Assembly (NCBI GenBank): GCA_038148895.1
Contig: JBBVGQ010000003.1
Source of the DNA: Tamlana sp038148895
Lineage (GTDB): Bacteria > Bacteroidota > Bacteroidia > Flavobacteriales > Flavobacteriaceae
Strand: one strand, 5' to 3'
Length of the DNA: 64,000 nucleotides
Below are positions 44,369-53,456 of the stretch, in pieces (positions within the stretch are counted from its first letter, which is position 1; the number at the start of each line of letters is the position of its first letter). The notes beneath the pieces are model-generated. The model worked only from the letters and a program-made list of their open reading frames with translations, was not told the origin of the DNA and ran no database searches. The position numbers and the translations under genes are program-made.

Positions 44369-45238
44369 TTAATTAAACTTGCTTAAAACCTTACCGTCCA
44401 CTACCCTATGGCAAGTACAATTGCCTTTTTTGTAATAACCTCTGCAGTGTAAACTGTATAGAAAACTTTCAAAAGTTTGTGTAAAAAGAATATCTGGTAA
44501 AAAGGCGCCAAAATTACTAATGCTTATTGATGTGTCTAACGATTTCACATAATGCCACCACTTTTTGGGTATAAAAAGCACATCGCCAGGCCGTAAAACC
44601 ACACTAAAAAATTTTACTTCCTTAAATTTTGGGTGCTTGGATTCATCGTAATTGTTAATGTCAACTTCACTTGATGTGGCCCCTAATTCAAATTTATCAC
44701 TTATATACATGTTTTTGTTATCCTTTGGAGCAACCAAAACTACCAACTTCCTTCCCATTACTTGTGCCAAAAGATTATTTAAAGAATCGTAATGCAATCC
44801 CGTAATTGTACCTTCTGGTCCAATCCAAGCATAAATATTGTTTCTTTTTGTGAATTTGGTGAGAATGGACAAATCAACATCATCCTTCAAATGAGGAAAA
44901 CGGTCAAAAATATTGAACAGGGTTAAATAAGCTATATCCTTTTTGTCCCTATACTCATTTTTTATAATGCTCTCTATATACGTTTTTAAATTTTCTCTTA
45001 CGAAATTAGTTTCCTTTTGGTTATTTGCACCGATCTCCAACGACACAGGGCTTTCAACTTCTAAATCAGCCAAAAAGTCTAAAGTCCATTTTTCTTTGGC
45101 TGCCCAATCATGGCCATAGCCCTTTAGTACCACAGGCTTATTTTTGTTTAAATAAAACTTTTTAAAATTATTTGAATCAAAATTAGTGGTTTCTTCTATT
45201 TTCTTGCTTTTTGAAAGTATCTCGTCTAAAAAATCCAT
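44369..45238 (-). CDS. JmjC/cupin-8 oxygenase, paralogue of 21331-22158
   Basis: 289 residues from the ATG at 45238; a TTG 18 bases upstream is the only longer option. The Fe(II)/2-oxoglutarate site is complete: WIGPEGTITGLHYD gives H149 and D151, and FIPKKWWHYVKSLDTSISISNF gives H229. It matches the other copy along its whole length, including VVLKGYGHDWAAK near the start, the VDINNYDESKHPKFKE block and a C-terminal cysteine motif (NCTCH here, NCFCC there). There is no transferase nearby, so it may act on another target or serve the same pathway from a distance. Its own target is unknown. Confidence 0.85.
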   Translation of the reverse strand: MDFLDEILSKSKKIEETTNFDSNNFKKFYLNKNKPVVLKGYGHDWAAKEKWTLDFLADLEVESPVSLEIGANNQKETNFVRENLKTYIESIIKNEYRDKKDIAYLTLFNIFDRFPHLKDDVDLSILTKFTKRNNIYAWIGPEGTITGLHYDSLNNLLAQVMGRKLVVLVAPKDNKNMYISDKFELGATSSEVDINNYDESKHPKFKEVKFFSVVLRPGDVLFIPKKWWHYVKSLDTSISISNFGAFLPDILFTQTFESFLYSLHCRGYYKKGNCTCHRVVDGKVLSKFN

Positions 45239-45425
45239 AGCAACCTTTTTATACAATGTAAGTTTGTCCGAAATTATGTGTATTTCTAGATATAAACAAA
45301 TTTGAATTTATTAAAACGCTCATTTACAAAATAATCAGGACTAAAAACATTTTACCAAATTAAGCATGACTGTAACCTGTTGAAAATGTGACCTTTTAAC
45401 TTATTTAAACGTAAATAATTATTTT

Positions 45426-45442
45426 TTGGCACGCTGTTTGTA
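45426..45442 (+). promoter_or_regulatory. Sigma-54-type (-24/-12) promoter 2
   Basis: TTGGCACG, four bases, then TTGTA, with exactly the same spacing as promoter 1. It lies 35 bases before the ATG at 45478. The surrounding sequence is not otherwise similar, so the match is not simple duplication of the whole upstream region. Confidence 0.7.
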
Positions 45443-45477
45443 ATTGTGTAATCGTATCATATTTAAAACATCAAATC

Positions 45478-46719
45478 ATGAAAAAGTTTATTTTAATATT
45501 AGCAGGTTTAGTCCTAACAGGATTTACTGTTAATGCAGCCACAAATACCTATTCAGAACATTTTGAAACGAACATTTACACTAGAGGTTATGGTAACTCT
45601 TTCATATTTGTTGAAGATGGTATTGAATTTTCGGTTTTTCCCGATGGCCAATTCGATTTTAATATTTTGCGAAATAATTCACGCTTTAACGTATCCATTG
45701 GTTCGCCTAATGTAAACATCAGTTTTAATTCGGGTTACGACTACAACGCTTATGTTCAGTATGATGAATTTGGAGCGGTTATTCAAATTGAAAACATTCC
45801 AATTTATTACGATTATTACGGGCGCATCAGTCAAGCAGGTAATGTAAACATCTATTACAACAACCTTGGCTATGTAACTAGAGTTGGTGGTTTATACGTG
45901 CACTATAATCGATATAATGTATTTTCACACTGCACAGGATTTATAAATATTTATAACAGAAGTTATATTTACAGACCTTGGCATCGTTTTTACAGCATAC
46001 CAGCATATGACTACTGTGTGGTATACAACAGACCTTATAGACAATATTACAACCCTGTACGTTATGTTTATACAAGGCCATTTTATAACAATTACAGACC
46101 GAGAACATCTGTAGCGACTAGACGCGGTAGCACCATTGCTAGAAACAGTAGTTATGCAACTGTAAATAGAAGCCGACGAAATGTTACTACTGTTAATAGA
46201 ACTGCTGATTCTAGACAATATGTGGCACAAAATAATGGTACAAGACGAAATGATAATTCGGTAAACAGAAATTCGAACACAAGAACCATAAACAGAGAAA
46301 CAGCCTCGAGAAACAATAGCATAAGCCAAAGTACACGTAACAATGTACCCAATGTGAACAGAGAGGTAAAAAGACGCGAAAGTACAATTACCAAAACGCC
46401 TAATGGAAATAATTCTCAAATAAATAATACGAAAAGAACAAGAGAAACCGTTAATAGAACAGTACAGAGAAACAACAATGTAAGTTTAGGAACTATTTCT
46501 CGAACTAAAACTAGTACTTCTGTACAAAAACCAAATCGAGAAAATACTCGTACATATAGTAATAGCAATAATAGACAAGTAGCCCAACGTACCGCGAGCC
46601 AGCCAAGAACAAATCAGCAAAGCTCTGTTACAAGGTCTACACAAAACAGAAATACAAGAGCGGCACAAAACAGCTCTAGAAATGATACAAGATCATCTAC
46701 AATGAGAAGAAGATCGTAA
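45478..46719 (+). CDS. Secreted protein with sigma-54-like promoter and long Arg/Asn/Ser/Thr-rich tail
   Basis: A 413-residue paralogue of 43591-44289 in its first about 160 residues: signal peptide FILILAGLVLTGFTVNA, then FVEDGIEFSVFPDGQFDFN, IPIYYDYYGRIS and GGLYVHYNRYN. A Tyr/Arg-rich part (RPYRQYYNPVRYVYTRPFYN) leads into a tail of about 210 residues made almost only of Arg, Asn, Ser, Thr and Gln, surely disordered and very basic. Such a tail could bind polyanionic surface polymers or DNA (inference). A terminator follows. The function is unknown. Confidence 0.75.
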   Translation: MKKFILILAGLVLTGFTVNAATNTYSEHFETNIYTRGYGNSFIFVEDGIEFSVFPDGQFDFNILRNNSRFNVSIGSPNVNISFNSGYDYNAYVQYDEFGAVIQIENIPIYYDYYGRISQAGNVNIYYNNLGYVTRVGGLYVHYNRYNVFSHCTGFINIYNRSYIYRPWHRFYSIPAYDYCVVYNRPYRQYYNPVRYVYTRPFYNNYRPRTSVATRRGSTIARNSSYATVNRSRRNVTTVNRTADSRQYVAQNNGTRRNDNSVNRNSNTRTINRETASRNNSISQSTRNNVPNVNREVKRRESTITKTPNGNNSQINNTKRTRETVNRTVQRNNNVSLGTISRTKTSTSVQKPNRENTRTYSNSNNRQVAQRTASQPRTNQQSSVTRSTQNRNTRAAQNSSRNDTRSSTMRRRS

Positions 46720-46741
46720 TAATTTTGGTTGGTTAGTTTGG

Positions 46742-46786
46742 AAAGCCCTGCGATATGTTTGCCTCAAAGCAACATCGTGGGGTTTT
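46742..46786 (+). terminator. Rho-independent terminator
   Basis: AAAGCCCTGCGAT (46742-46754) pairs with ATCGTGGGGTTTT (46774-46786), with GU pairs and an inner GTTTGC/GCAAC stem. It lies after the secreted protein gene. Confidence 0.75.
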
Positions 46787-46815
46787 CTGTTTTTAGGAAA
46801 TAGCTCAATCGTGAA

Positions 46816-48273
46816 CTAATTCAGTTTTAGATATCTTTTTATTAATGTTGAAATATCTTCAGAAAAATCAAATTTCAAAACTATAAAAACATAAAAAACG
46901 GTAATCAAAATAGATTTCACTCCAATGTTTACAATGGGATGAAACGTAAAGTCCCAGAAATAGAACAAAAGTGAGCTCGACACGATCAATATTCCAATTT
47001 TTAAAGTGGAATTAGTGAAAGGGAAAATTTTAAATTTCCTGTAAACAAAAAATAATTTTATGGAGTTATAAACAAAAACGGCTAGAAACGTAGCTATGGC
47101 TGCACCATTAATGCCATAAAGCGGAATGAAAACAATATTGAGCAACACCATTAAAATAACCAAGACCACACCCAAAACCAATACCATTCTATAATAATCG
47201 CTATTGAACAAAATAGCGTTATTGCTCCCTAAAAGTGCATCGTAAAGTTTGGAGATACTGATAACAAAAACCACAAATAGCCCACCACTGAACTCTTTTG
47301 GAATAATCTCATAAAGCTGATTGATGTTAACGATAATCAATAGAAAAATAAATCCTCCAACCACAAACAAGTTCACTGAGCTTTTTTTATACAAATCCCC
47401 CAAGGCCTCAAAGTCTCTTTCATTTAAATATTTAGCAGACAATGGCAATAAAATTTGATGCATGGCCCGTTGCGGAACAGCGATAACAGCAGAAATAAAA
47501 ATAGCAACGTTGTAGTAAGCAATCTCTTTTATATCAATGTATTGCCCAAGCATTACCTTATCAACGTCCATCAAAACGGTTGCAATAGATCCGGCTATAA
47601 TAATCAAAAACGAATACTTTAAAATCTTACTCAGATTACTCACCCGTTTGAAAGTTATTACGGGCAGTTTTATGCTAAACGCATAAATGTTCATTATCAA
47701 CATTCTAATCACATAAACTGTAACCAATCCAATCATGAACTGATTTAAATCAATTATTTTAAAATGCAGGGCAAAGAGCAAAACCATGGCCCCCACTCTA
47801 TGAAAAACTTCTTTCATAAAATTGCCAAAGACCGTTAACATTTGAACTTTTGCCCAAGCAAAAAATACTTCAAAATATGCCAAAGAAATAGCAACAATAA
47901 TGGTGTGCCACAAATAATCTTTAATAATACTGTTACGCTGGGAAAGAAAATTTCCAATTATATCATAGCCAAAATGTGTTATGATAACCAATGGGATTAT
48001 GACGCAAATTGGCAAAACCAACATTAAAGTCAAAAAACTATTCAGTGAAATACGCGTTTTAAAAGAGGAATAAAATTTGACCAAAGTATTGTGAATACCA
48101 AATGCCATTAAGGGCATGATTACATAAGCTAAGGACAGCATATAGCCTACCATACCGTAATATTCATCAGTTAAAAACTCAGTGTAAAGAAACAGGGTAT
48201 TGATTGCGCCAATAAAAAAACCCAAATAGGTTGAGACAACATTTTTAAAGGATTGCAACGCAACTATGCCCAT
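46816..48273 (-). CDS. Polysaccharide flippase (Wzx/MOP family)
   Basis: A 485-residue membrane protein with about 12-14 predicted segments. It opens with SFKNVVSTYLGFFIGAINTLFLYTEFL and has the mid-block DVDKVMLGQYIDIKEIAYYNVAIFISAV, both typical of Wzx-like MOP exporters that flip lipid-linked glycans to the periplasm. Its start overlaps the end of the GT4 gene by 10 bases, so the two are co-translated. Unlike most wzx genes it is not beside a sugar-phosphate transferase; the export substrate is unknown. Confidence 0.85.
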   Translation of the reverse strand: MGIVALQSFKNVVSTYLGFFIGAINTLFLYTEFLTDEYYGMVGYMLSLAYVIMPLMAFGIHNTLVKFYSSFKTRISLNSFLTLMLVLPICVIIPLVIITHFGYDIIGNFLSQRNSIIKDYLWHTIIVAISLAYFEVFFAWAKVQMLTVFGNFMKEVFHRVGAMVLLFALHFKIIDLNQFMIGLVTVYVIRMLIMNIYAFSIKLPVITFKRVSNLSKILKYSFLIIIAGSIATVLMDVDKVMLGQYIDIKEIAYYNVAIFISAVIAVPQRAMHQILLPLSAKYLNERDFEALGDLYKKSSVNLFVVGGFIFLLIIVNINQLYEIIPKEFSGGLFVVFVISISKLYDALLGSNNAILFNSDYYRMVLVLGVVLVILMVLLNIVFIPLYGINGAAIATFLAVFVYNSIKLFFVYRKFKIFPFTNSTLKIGILIVSSSLLFYFWDFTFHPIVNIGVKSILITVFYVFIVLKFDFSEDISTLIKRYLKLN

Positions 48274-49550
48274 TGTAATAACTTAGCTAAAGATTGTGTA
48301 AGCGCCTTTCTGTGATACTTTTGCAAACCGATGGGGTGAGATTGCAACGTATTGTCTTTATACGCTTTATAATGTTCTAATATAATTCTTTTTAACGAGT
48401 CGTGATTGCTGTAATAAAAGTAGTTACCTGTATTGGTTTCTTTGATGATTCTTTCAACATCAGAACCAGTTGGCCCAATAGCAATTATGGGCCTGTTTGA
48501 AACCATATATTCAAATAACTTACCAGGAACAATACATTTGGTTTCTTCAGAATCTATTTCAATAAGCAAAAGAATTTGTGATTGTTTTTGGAATTTAACT
48601 GCTTCCATGTGTGACACATAACCAATAGTGTTTACACAATCACTTAAATTAAATTTTTTAATTGATAGCAGCACATTTTCACTTACTACCCCCACAAAAT
48701 TGAGCTGAATGTCATTCTTAAAATCACTGTTTTCATTCACCAATTCACTTAAGACCTTCCATAAATTTTCAGGATTCCTTTTTGATAATAACGACCCAAT
48801 ATGTGCCAACGTAAATTTCGAATCCATTTTAAATTCCACAGGCTTCTCGGTATCATATCCGTTCGTAATTACTGCAATGGGTTTGGATGTTATATTTTGA
48901 AATTCATTTTGTGTTATAAAACTGGTAACGACAATTTGGTCTGCAGCATTTAAAACCTGTTTTTCCAAAGACTTATGCTTTTTTCCAGAAGACTTGGTAA
49001 GCTTCAACTGTTTATGGTAGCCTATGGTAGTCCAAGGATCCCGAAAATCAGCCAGCCACTTCACGCCTAACGCTTCTTTCAATTTTAAACCTATCAAATG
49101 CACACTGTGCGGAGGTCCGGTTGTAATTACACTTTTTATGTTTTCCTCTTGAATATATTTCAAAAGAAATTCAACTGAGGGCTTTACCCATCCCACACGG
49201 GCATCTGGAATAAAAAAATTGCCACGGATAAAAAGCATTAATTTTTCACTGAAAGACTGCTTTTTTTCTTCGGAAATTATGCCTTTACTGATTGTTTTTG
49301 ACGCTTTTTTTGAAAATAGACCAGCTAATTTATAGGGTTCCTTTATGGGGTGTTTTATAACGGTTAAACCCTTTGAAACCTCAGAGATCAAACTTTCATC
49401 CAGCAATGGGTAATTAGGGTTTTCTGGAACGAAAACAATAGGTTCGATATTAAATTCTGGCAGATACTTGACAAACTTCAGCCATCGCTGAACCCCAGGA
49501 CCCCCTGCCGGTGGCCAATAATAAGCTATTATGAGTACTTTGTTAGTCAC
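48264..49550 (-). CDS. Glycosyltransferase family 4
   Basis: A GT-B glycosyltransferase of about 428 residues. The N-terminus KVLIIAYYWPPAGGPGVQRWLKF is the usual glycine-rich opening of this Bacteroidota group; WLADFRDPW follows in the middle, and the donor part has LAHIGSLLSKRNPENLWKVL and GKLFEYMVSNRPIIAIGP, with the E of the E-x7-E motif. The start is taken as the GTG at 49550, which overlaps the YfhO stop (GTGACTAA); an ATG 36 bases upstream is possible. It is coupled to the flippase downstream. Confidence 0.85.
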   Translation of the reverse strand: MTNKVLIIAYYWPPAGGPGVQRWLKFVKYLPEFNIEPIVFVPENPNYPLLDESLISEVSKGLTVIKHPIKEPYKLAGLFSKKASKTISKGIISEEKKQSFSEKLMLFIRGNFFIPDARVGWVKPSVEFLLKYIQEENIKSVITTGPPHSVHLIGLKLKEALGVKWLADFRDPWTTIGYHKQLKLTKSSGKKHKSLEKQVLNAADQIVVTSFITQNEFQNITSKPIAVITNGYDTEKPVEFKMDSKFTLAHIGSLLSKRNPENLWKVLSELVNENSDFKNDIQLNFVGVVSENVLLSIKKFNLSDCVNTIGYVSHMEAVKFQKQSQILLLIEIDSEETKCIVPGKLFEYMVSNRPIIAIGPTGSDVERIIKETNTGNYFYYSNHDSLKRIILEHYKAYKDNTLQSHPIGLQKYHRKALTQSLAKLLQWA

Positions 49551-51975
49551 TTTTAGCCTTCTTAAACTCGTAGAACAGGCCTCCAACCAACAGAGCCCCC
49601 AACAAAATGGAACCAGCCAAAGATATTGCGCTGCCTGTTTTCACCACATCCGGCTCAAATTTAAATTCTATAGTATGCTTCCCTTCTGGAACAAGCATAC
49701 CTCGCAAAATGTAATTAACGCGCATGTGATTTGCCTCTTTTCCATCAACAAAAGTTTTCCAACCATTAGGATAATATATTTCGGAAAACACCGCAAAGCC
49801 TTCATTTGAATTGCTGGATTGATACTTCAAGTAATTTGGTTTAACTTTAACTAAATCAATTGAAGCAAGTGTATCTAAAACAAAACTTTCTTTAATATTT
49901 TCAATAGACTTGACGGCCTTATGAAGAGCGTATATAGCTTTGTTTTTATTGTCCAAACTATCCAGCATCATAATTTCTTCATCCGCAGAATCTACTCGTT
50001 GCAAATATTTAACAAACCATGCATTTCCATTGGCTTGGTCGTTGATATATGGAAATGTATTTCCTTTATCGTCTTGAGCAACAATATACTTGGTATTTAG
50101 CATATTTAGCACGTTGAGGTTGTTTTGGGAAATGTAAAAATCGAAAACCTCACTGTAACGTCTTAATTCAGCGGCATTATAACCGTTTAGGGAATTATGG
50201 AAATAAGAAGGTTTTGAAGGACCAGAAACCAAATCGAAAACACGATAATATGACTTGTCTTTCAAGATGTAATTGTCAACTTCCGTAGCCTCAAAAGGCT
50301 TGCTCATTCTAATACTTGGCACAAAATCCTCATTGTTCACATAGCGTCTATCCACGCCGACTAAATCAAATAGTATTAAAGCGGAAAACGCAACCAGCAG
50401 CCATTTCTCCTTTAGTTTGTCCTTTAAAAATAAATAAATAGCTACTGCCGACAACAAAACCAAAACAAAACTTCTAATGGTGTCTTGCGTAAACAATGTT
50501 TTTCTATCGGACTTTAAGGCATCAACAAAAGCTTGTCCATAATTCTGGTGATAAAAACCGTCATTAGCACCAGAAAAATCAAACAACGAGGACTTAAATA
50601 ACAGAAAAACCAAAGCAATTCCTCCGGTTATAATTGTTGCGTATTTCAGGGCGTTGATTTTTTCGTCTTTCTTCTCAAAATCATTGAACAACCTTACCAA
50701 ACCAAATATCGCTAACGCTGGGACACAAAGTTCCAACAATACTTGAATAGAGGTAACTGCACGAAACTTATTATAAAGTGGCACATAATCAATAAAAAAG
50801 TTGGTTAAAAAACCTAAATTCTTTCCATAGGACAACAACAGTGAAAAAATAGCACCTCCAACAAGCCACCATTTTAGCCTTCCTTTTACCAAAAACAAAG
50901 CAAAAACAAATAGAAAAAGCACCACAGCGCCAATATATGCCGGAGCTTCAACAATAGGCTGGTCACCCCAATACATCGGCGCTCGTTTTACTTCTTGAGC
51001 TGCTTGGGTTGTGGTTGCGCCAAGTTTACGAAACGCATCATAAGTGGCTGAGTCTTTTCCGATGTCTTCCCCATTTCCGCCACCCATGAATCTGGGAATA
51101 AAAAGGTTGAAGGTTTCGGCAAAACCATAACTAAACTGCGTGATATAATCTTTACTTAAACCTGATGTCGCTTCTTTTGGTGAACCATCAGCATTTATGG
51201 TCAATTCACTTTTACTGCGCTTACTTTCCTTTACGTACTCCTGCGTAGCCAAGATATTGGCGGCATTAAGCGTAATGGACAAAACCACAGCAGCCAACAA
51301 AACCCCAATGGATTTGAAATAATGTGGCAACATCCTCTTTTTTACCGCATCAATCAAATACGCAATACCCAAAATAATGACCAAAAACATTAAATAGTAG
51401 GTCATTTGAAAATGATTGGCAACCAACTCAAGCCCCATAGCAACGGCTGTCAATAAAAAACCTGCAATATATTTCTTTCTGAAAACCAAAATAATACCGC
51501 TTAACACCAACGGCATATAAGCAATGGCATGCGCCTTACTGTTATGGCCAACACCCAAAATGATAATTAAATAAGTTGAAAAACCAAAAGCCAAGGCGCC
51601 TAATGCAGCCAATTTAAAGTCAACTTTCAGAACAAGTAACAATATGTAAAACCCCAAAAAATAAAGAAATAAGTAATCTGCAGGCCTTGGTAAAAAGCGT
51701 AATGTTAAATCCAGTTGCTTAATATAATTATGCGGATATCTAGCCCCTAGTTGATATGTTGGCATGCCTCCAAACGCACTGTTTGTCCAATAAGTTTCTT
51801 CTCCCGTTTCAGCTTTAAAATCTTTTTGCTGCTTGCTCATCCCGATAAACTGAACAATATCGTTTTGATAAATAGTCTTCCCCTGCAGGACAGGATTAAA
51901 ATAAGCCAAAGCGATTGCTACGAACCCCAATAAAATCAGGATATGAGGAATAAAACTTTTAAGTGAAAATTGCAT
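49543..51975 (-). CDS. YfhO-family membrane protein
   Basis: An 810-residue membrane protein with about 12-13 segments in the first 535 residues and a periplasmic C-terminal domain (about 545-770) before a last segment (AISLAGSILLGALLVGGLFY). YfhO homologues belong to the GT-C class and in Firmicutes glycosylate lipoteichoic acid; in Bacteroidota they probably modify surface glycans. Seen: AYFNPVLQGKTIYQNDIVQF with acidic loop residues near the N-terminus, as GT-C enzymes have. Its stop overlaps the start of the GT4 gene, and DUF4834 lies 31 bases upstream. Confidence 0.85.
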   Translation of the reverse strand: MQFSLKSFIPHILILLGFVAIALAYFNPVLQGKTIYQNDIVQFIGMSKQQKDFKAETGEETYWTNSAFGGMPTYQLGARYPHNYIKQLDLTLRFLPRPADYLFLYFLGFYILLLVLKVDFKLAALGALAFGFSTYLIIILGVGHNSKAHAIAYMPLVLSGIILVFRKKYIAGFLLTAVAMGLELVANHFQMTYYLMFLVIILGIAYLIDAVKKRMLPHYFKSIGVLLAAVVLSITLNAANILATQEYVKESKRSKSELTINADGSPKEATSGLSKDYITQFSYGFAETFNLFIPRFMGGGNGEDIGKDSATYDAFRKLGATTTQAAQEVKRAPMYWGDQPIVEAPAYIGAVVLFLFVFALFLVKGRLKWWLVGGAIFSLLLSYGKNLGFLTNFFIDYVPLYNKFRAVTSIQVLLELCVPALAIFGLVRLFNDFEKKDEKINALKYATIITGGIALVFLLFKSSLFDFSGANDGFYHQNYGQAFVDALKSDRKTLFTQDTIRSFVLVLLSAVAIYLFLKDKLKEKWLLVAFSALILFDLVGVDRRYVNNEDFVPSIRMSKPFEATEVDNYILKDKSYYRVFDLVSGPSKPSYFHNSLNGYNAAELRRYSEVFDFYISQNNLNVLNMLNTKYIVAQDDKGNTFPYINDQANGNAWFVKYLQRVDSADEEIMMLDSLDNKNKAIYALHKAVKSIENIKESFVLDTLASIDLVKVKPNYLKYQSSNSNEGFAVFSEIYYPNGWKTFVDGKEANHMRVNYILRGMLVPEGKHTIEFKFEPDVVKTGSAISLAGSILLGALLVGGLFYEFKKAKSD

Positions 51976-52006
51976 GAAATGTTTTTAAGAAAAATGAATT
52001 CGGAAA

Positions 52007-52270
52007 TTAGTCAATTTCTTCGAAATCAACATAATCACCAACATCTTTATTTGAAGTTTTAGTTTGCGGCATTTTGTCTATAGTGACCTCGCCTTCCTTT
52101 TTTGGAACTTCCTTTTCTTGCTGTCTTTGAAACTGTCCAAATTGACCACCAAAACGCTCTTCGGCTTTTTTTGCAGCGTACTTTACTAAATAAGGTGCAA
52201 AAATTCTGGAAAGTATTTTTATAGCATAATAAACAAGCGCTATAATAAGTATGGTTCTTAATAAACCCAT
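52007..52270 (-). CDS. DUF4834 small membrane protein
   Basis: 87 residues: one membrane segment at the N-terminus (TILIIALVYYAIKILSRIFAP, about 6-26; just over one helix turn pair) and a charged tail ending GDYVDFEEID. The short size, N-terminal segment and acidic VDFEEI end are the DUF4834 pattern of flavobacteria. It precedes yfhO by 31 bases and is probably the first gene of that transcript. Its function is unknown. Confidence 0.8.
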   Translation of the reverse strand: MGLLRTILIIALVYYAIKILSRIFAPYLVKYAAKKAEERFGGQFGQFQRQQEKEVPKKEGEVTIDKMPQTKTSNKDVGDYVDFEEID

Positions 52271-52356
52271 TTTAGATTTTTGTTATTATAATGACAAAAA
52301 TACAATTCTGAACACTTAAATCTGGATGAAAAATGATAAAAAAACCATAAAATATC

Positions 52357-52364
52357 TATATTTG
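52357..52364 (+). promoter_or_regulatory. Bacteroidota -7 element (TATATTTG)
   Basis: Exact TAnnTTTG match located within the longest frame of the outer-membrane protein gene, 48 bases before the ATG at 52413, so translation must begin downstream of it. Confidence 0.5.
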
Positions 52365-52412
52365 AAAAACATGTTGACTAAAAACCTTAACGCTTTCAGC
52401 AAACCTGTAGTT

Positions 52413-53423
52413 ATGAGCCCATTAAAATCTATCGTATTTATTTTGTTGAGTTTTGCATCCCTAAAAGGGTTTTCACAATATACTGATGTTATAAATTCAA
52501 ACCGTCCTGGAGCTTCAAGAAGTGCATTTTCCGTAGGAAAAAATGTTGCCCAATTTGAGGTCGGCCCTTATATTGTCAAAGAAGAAAGAACACCTATTCC
52601 GACATATGAAGTTTCTGGCTTTGGTATTGATTTTGCCGCGCGATACGGCCTCTTTTTTGAAGAATTAGAGCTTAACATTGAAGGTACCTATCAAAACGAC
52701 ACAAAAAGCTTTACCTCAAATCTTAATGCCGAACAAGATCGGGCCAACTTTAAATTCGCTTCCATTGGTGCTAAATACCTGATTTACGACCCTTACAAAA
52801 ACGCCGAAGAAGACAAGCCAAACCTGTATAGTTGGAAAGCAAACCGTCAATTTAAATGGAAATCTTTAATTCCGGCGGTTTCAATTTATGCCGGAGCCAA
52901 TTATGATTCAAAAAACAACCCATATACTGCAGCTGGAATTGAAGGCTTTAGTCCAAAAGTGATGATTGCAACACAAAATAATTTTTCTGGCGGTTGGGTA
53001 TTCATCATGAACTTCATTAAAGACAGAATTGGCACCGATCAATCCGATTTCCAATATATTTTGACATTAACCCATTCATTTAGTCCAAAATGGGTTTTAT
53101 TTGGCGAAACACAAGGTATAAAAAGTGATTTTTATGCCGATAACCTTTTCAGGTTTGGTGGGGCTTATTTAGTCGGCGATGATTTTCAGTTGGACACTGC
53201 ATTAACCTTTAATACAAAGGACACACCTTCCGTTCTTAGTGTTAATTTAGGCGCTTCTTACAGGCTAGATTTCCATAAAGACAAAGAAATAGATAACGGA
53301 ACCTCTGCAAAGGATGAAAGGCAACGCCGTACAAACAGAAAAGGAAAAAGAGTAAGAAATAAAGATAAGGATTCGGCTGAACCTATCAACAGAAGAAAAA
53401 AAGACGATATAGATTTTGATTAA
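52413..53423 (+). CDS. Outer-membrane beta-barrel protein (transporter-like)
   Basis: About 336 residues. The start at 52413 gives the signal SIVFILLSFASLKGFSQ; ATG 52371 is also possible but lies only six bases after the promoter element. The mature part opens YTDVINSNRPGASRSAFSVG, then QFEVGPYIVKEE, and runs as a series of amphipathic strands (GFGIDFAARYGLFFEELELN) like flavobacterial outer-membrane transporters of unknown substrate. The end is a Lys/Arg-rich tail (RRTNRKGKRVRNKDKD) without a final aromatic residue, so the barrel is closed before about residue 285. A GNAT gene follows 33 bases later. Confidence 0.7.
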   Translation: MSPLKSIVFILLSFASLKGFSQYTDVINSNRPGASRSAFSVGKNVAQFEVGPYIVKEERTPIPTYEVSGFGIDFAARYGLFFEELELNIEGTYQNDTKSFTSNLNAEQDRANFKFASIGAKYLIYDPYKNAEEDKPNLYSWKANRQFKWKSLIPAVSIYAGANYDSKNNPYTAAGIEGFSPKVMIATQNNFSGGWVFIMNFIKDRIGTDQSDFQYILTLTHSFSPKWVLFGETQGIKSDFYADNLFRFGGAYLVGDDFQLDTALTFNTKDTPSVLSVNLGASYRLDFHKDKEIDNGTSAKDERQRRTNRKGKRVRNKDKDSAEPINRRKKDDIDFD

Positions 53424-53456
53424 TTATTTTTCATTGAAACCTTATCAAAAACATTT

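Noticed and set aside
45925..46419. 164-codon minus-strand frame opposite the Arg/Asn-rich protein
   Set aside because: It arises from biased codons of the low-complexity tail; its serine/isoleucine-rich product has no family features.
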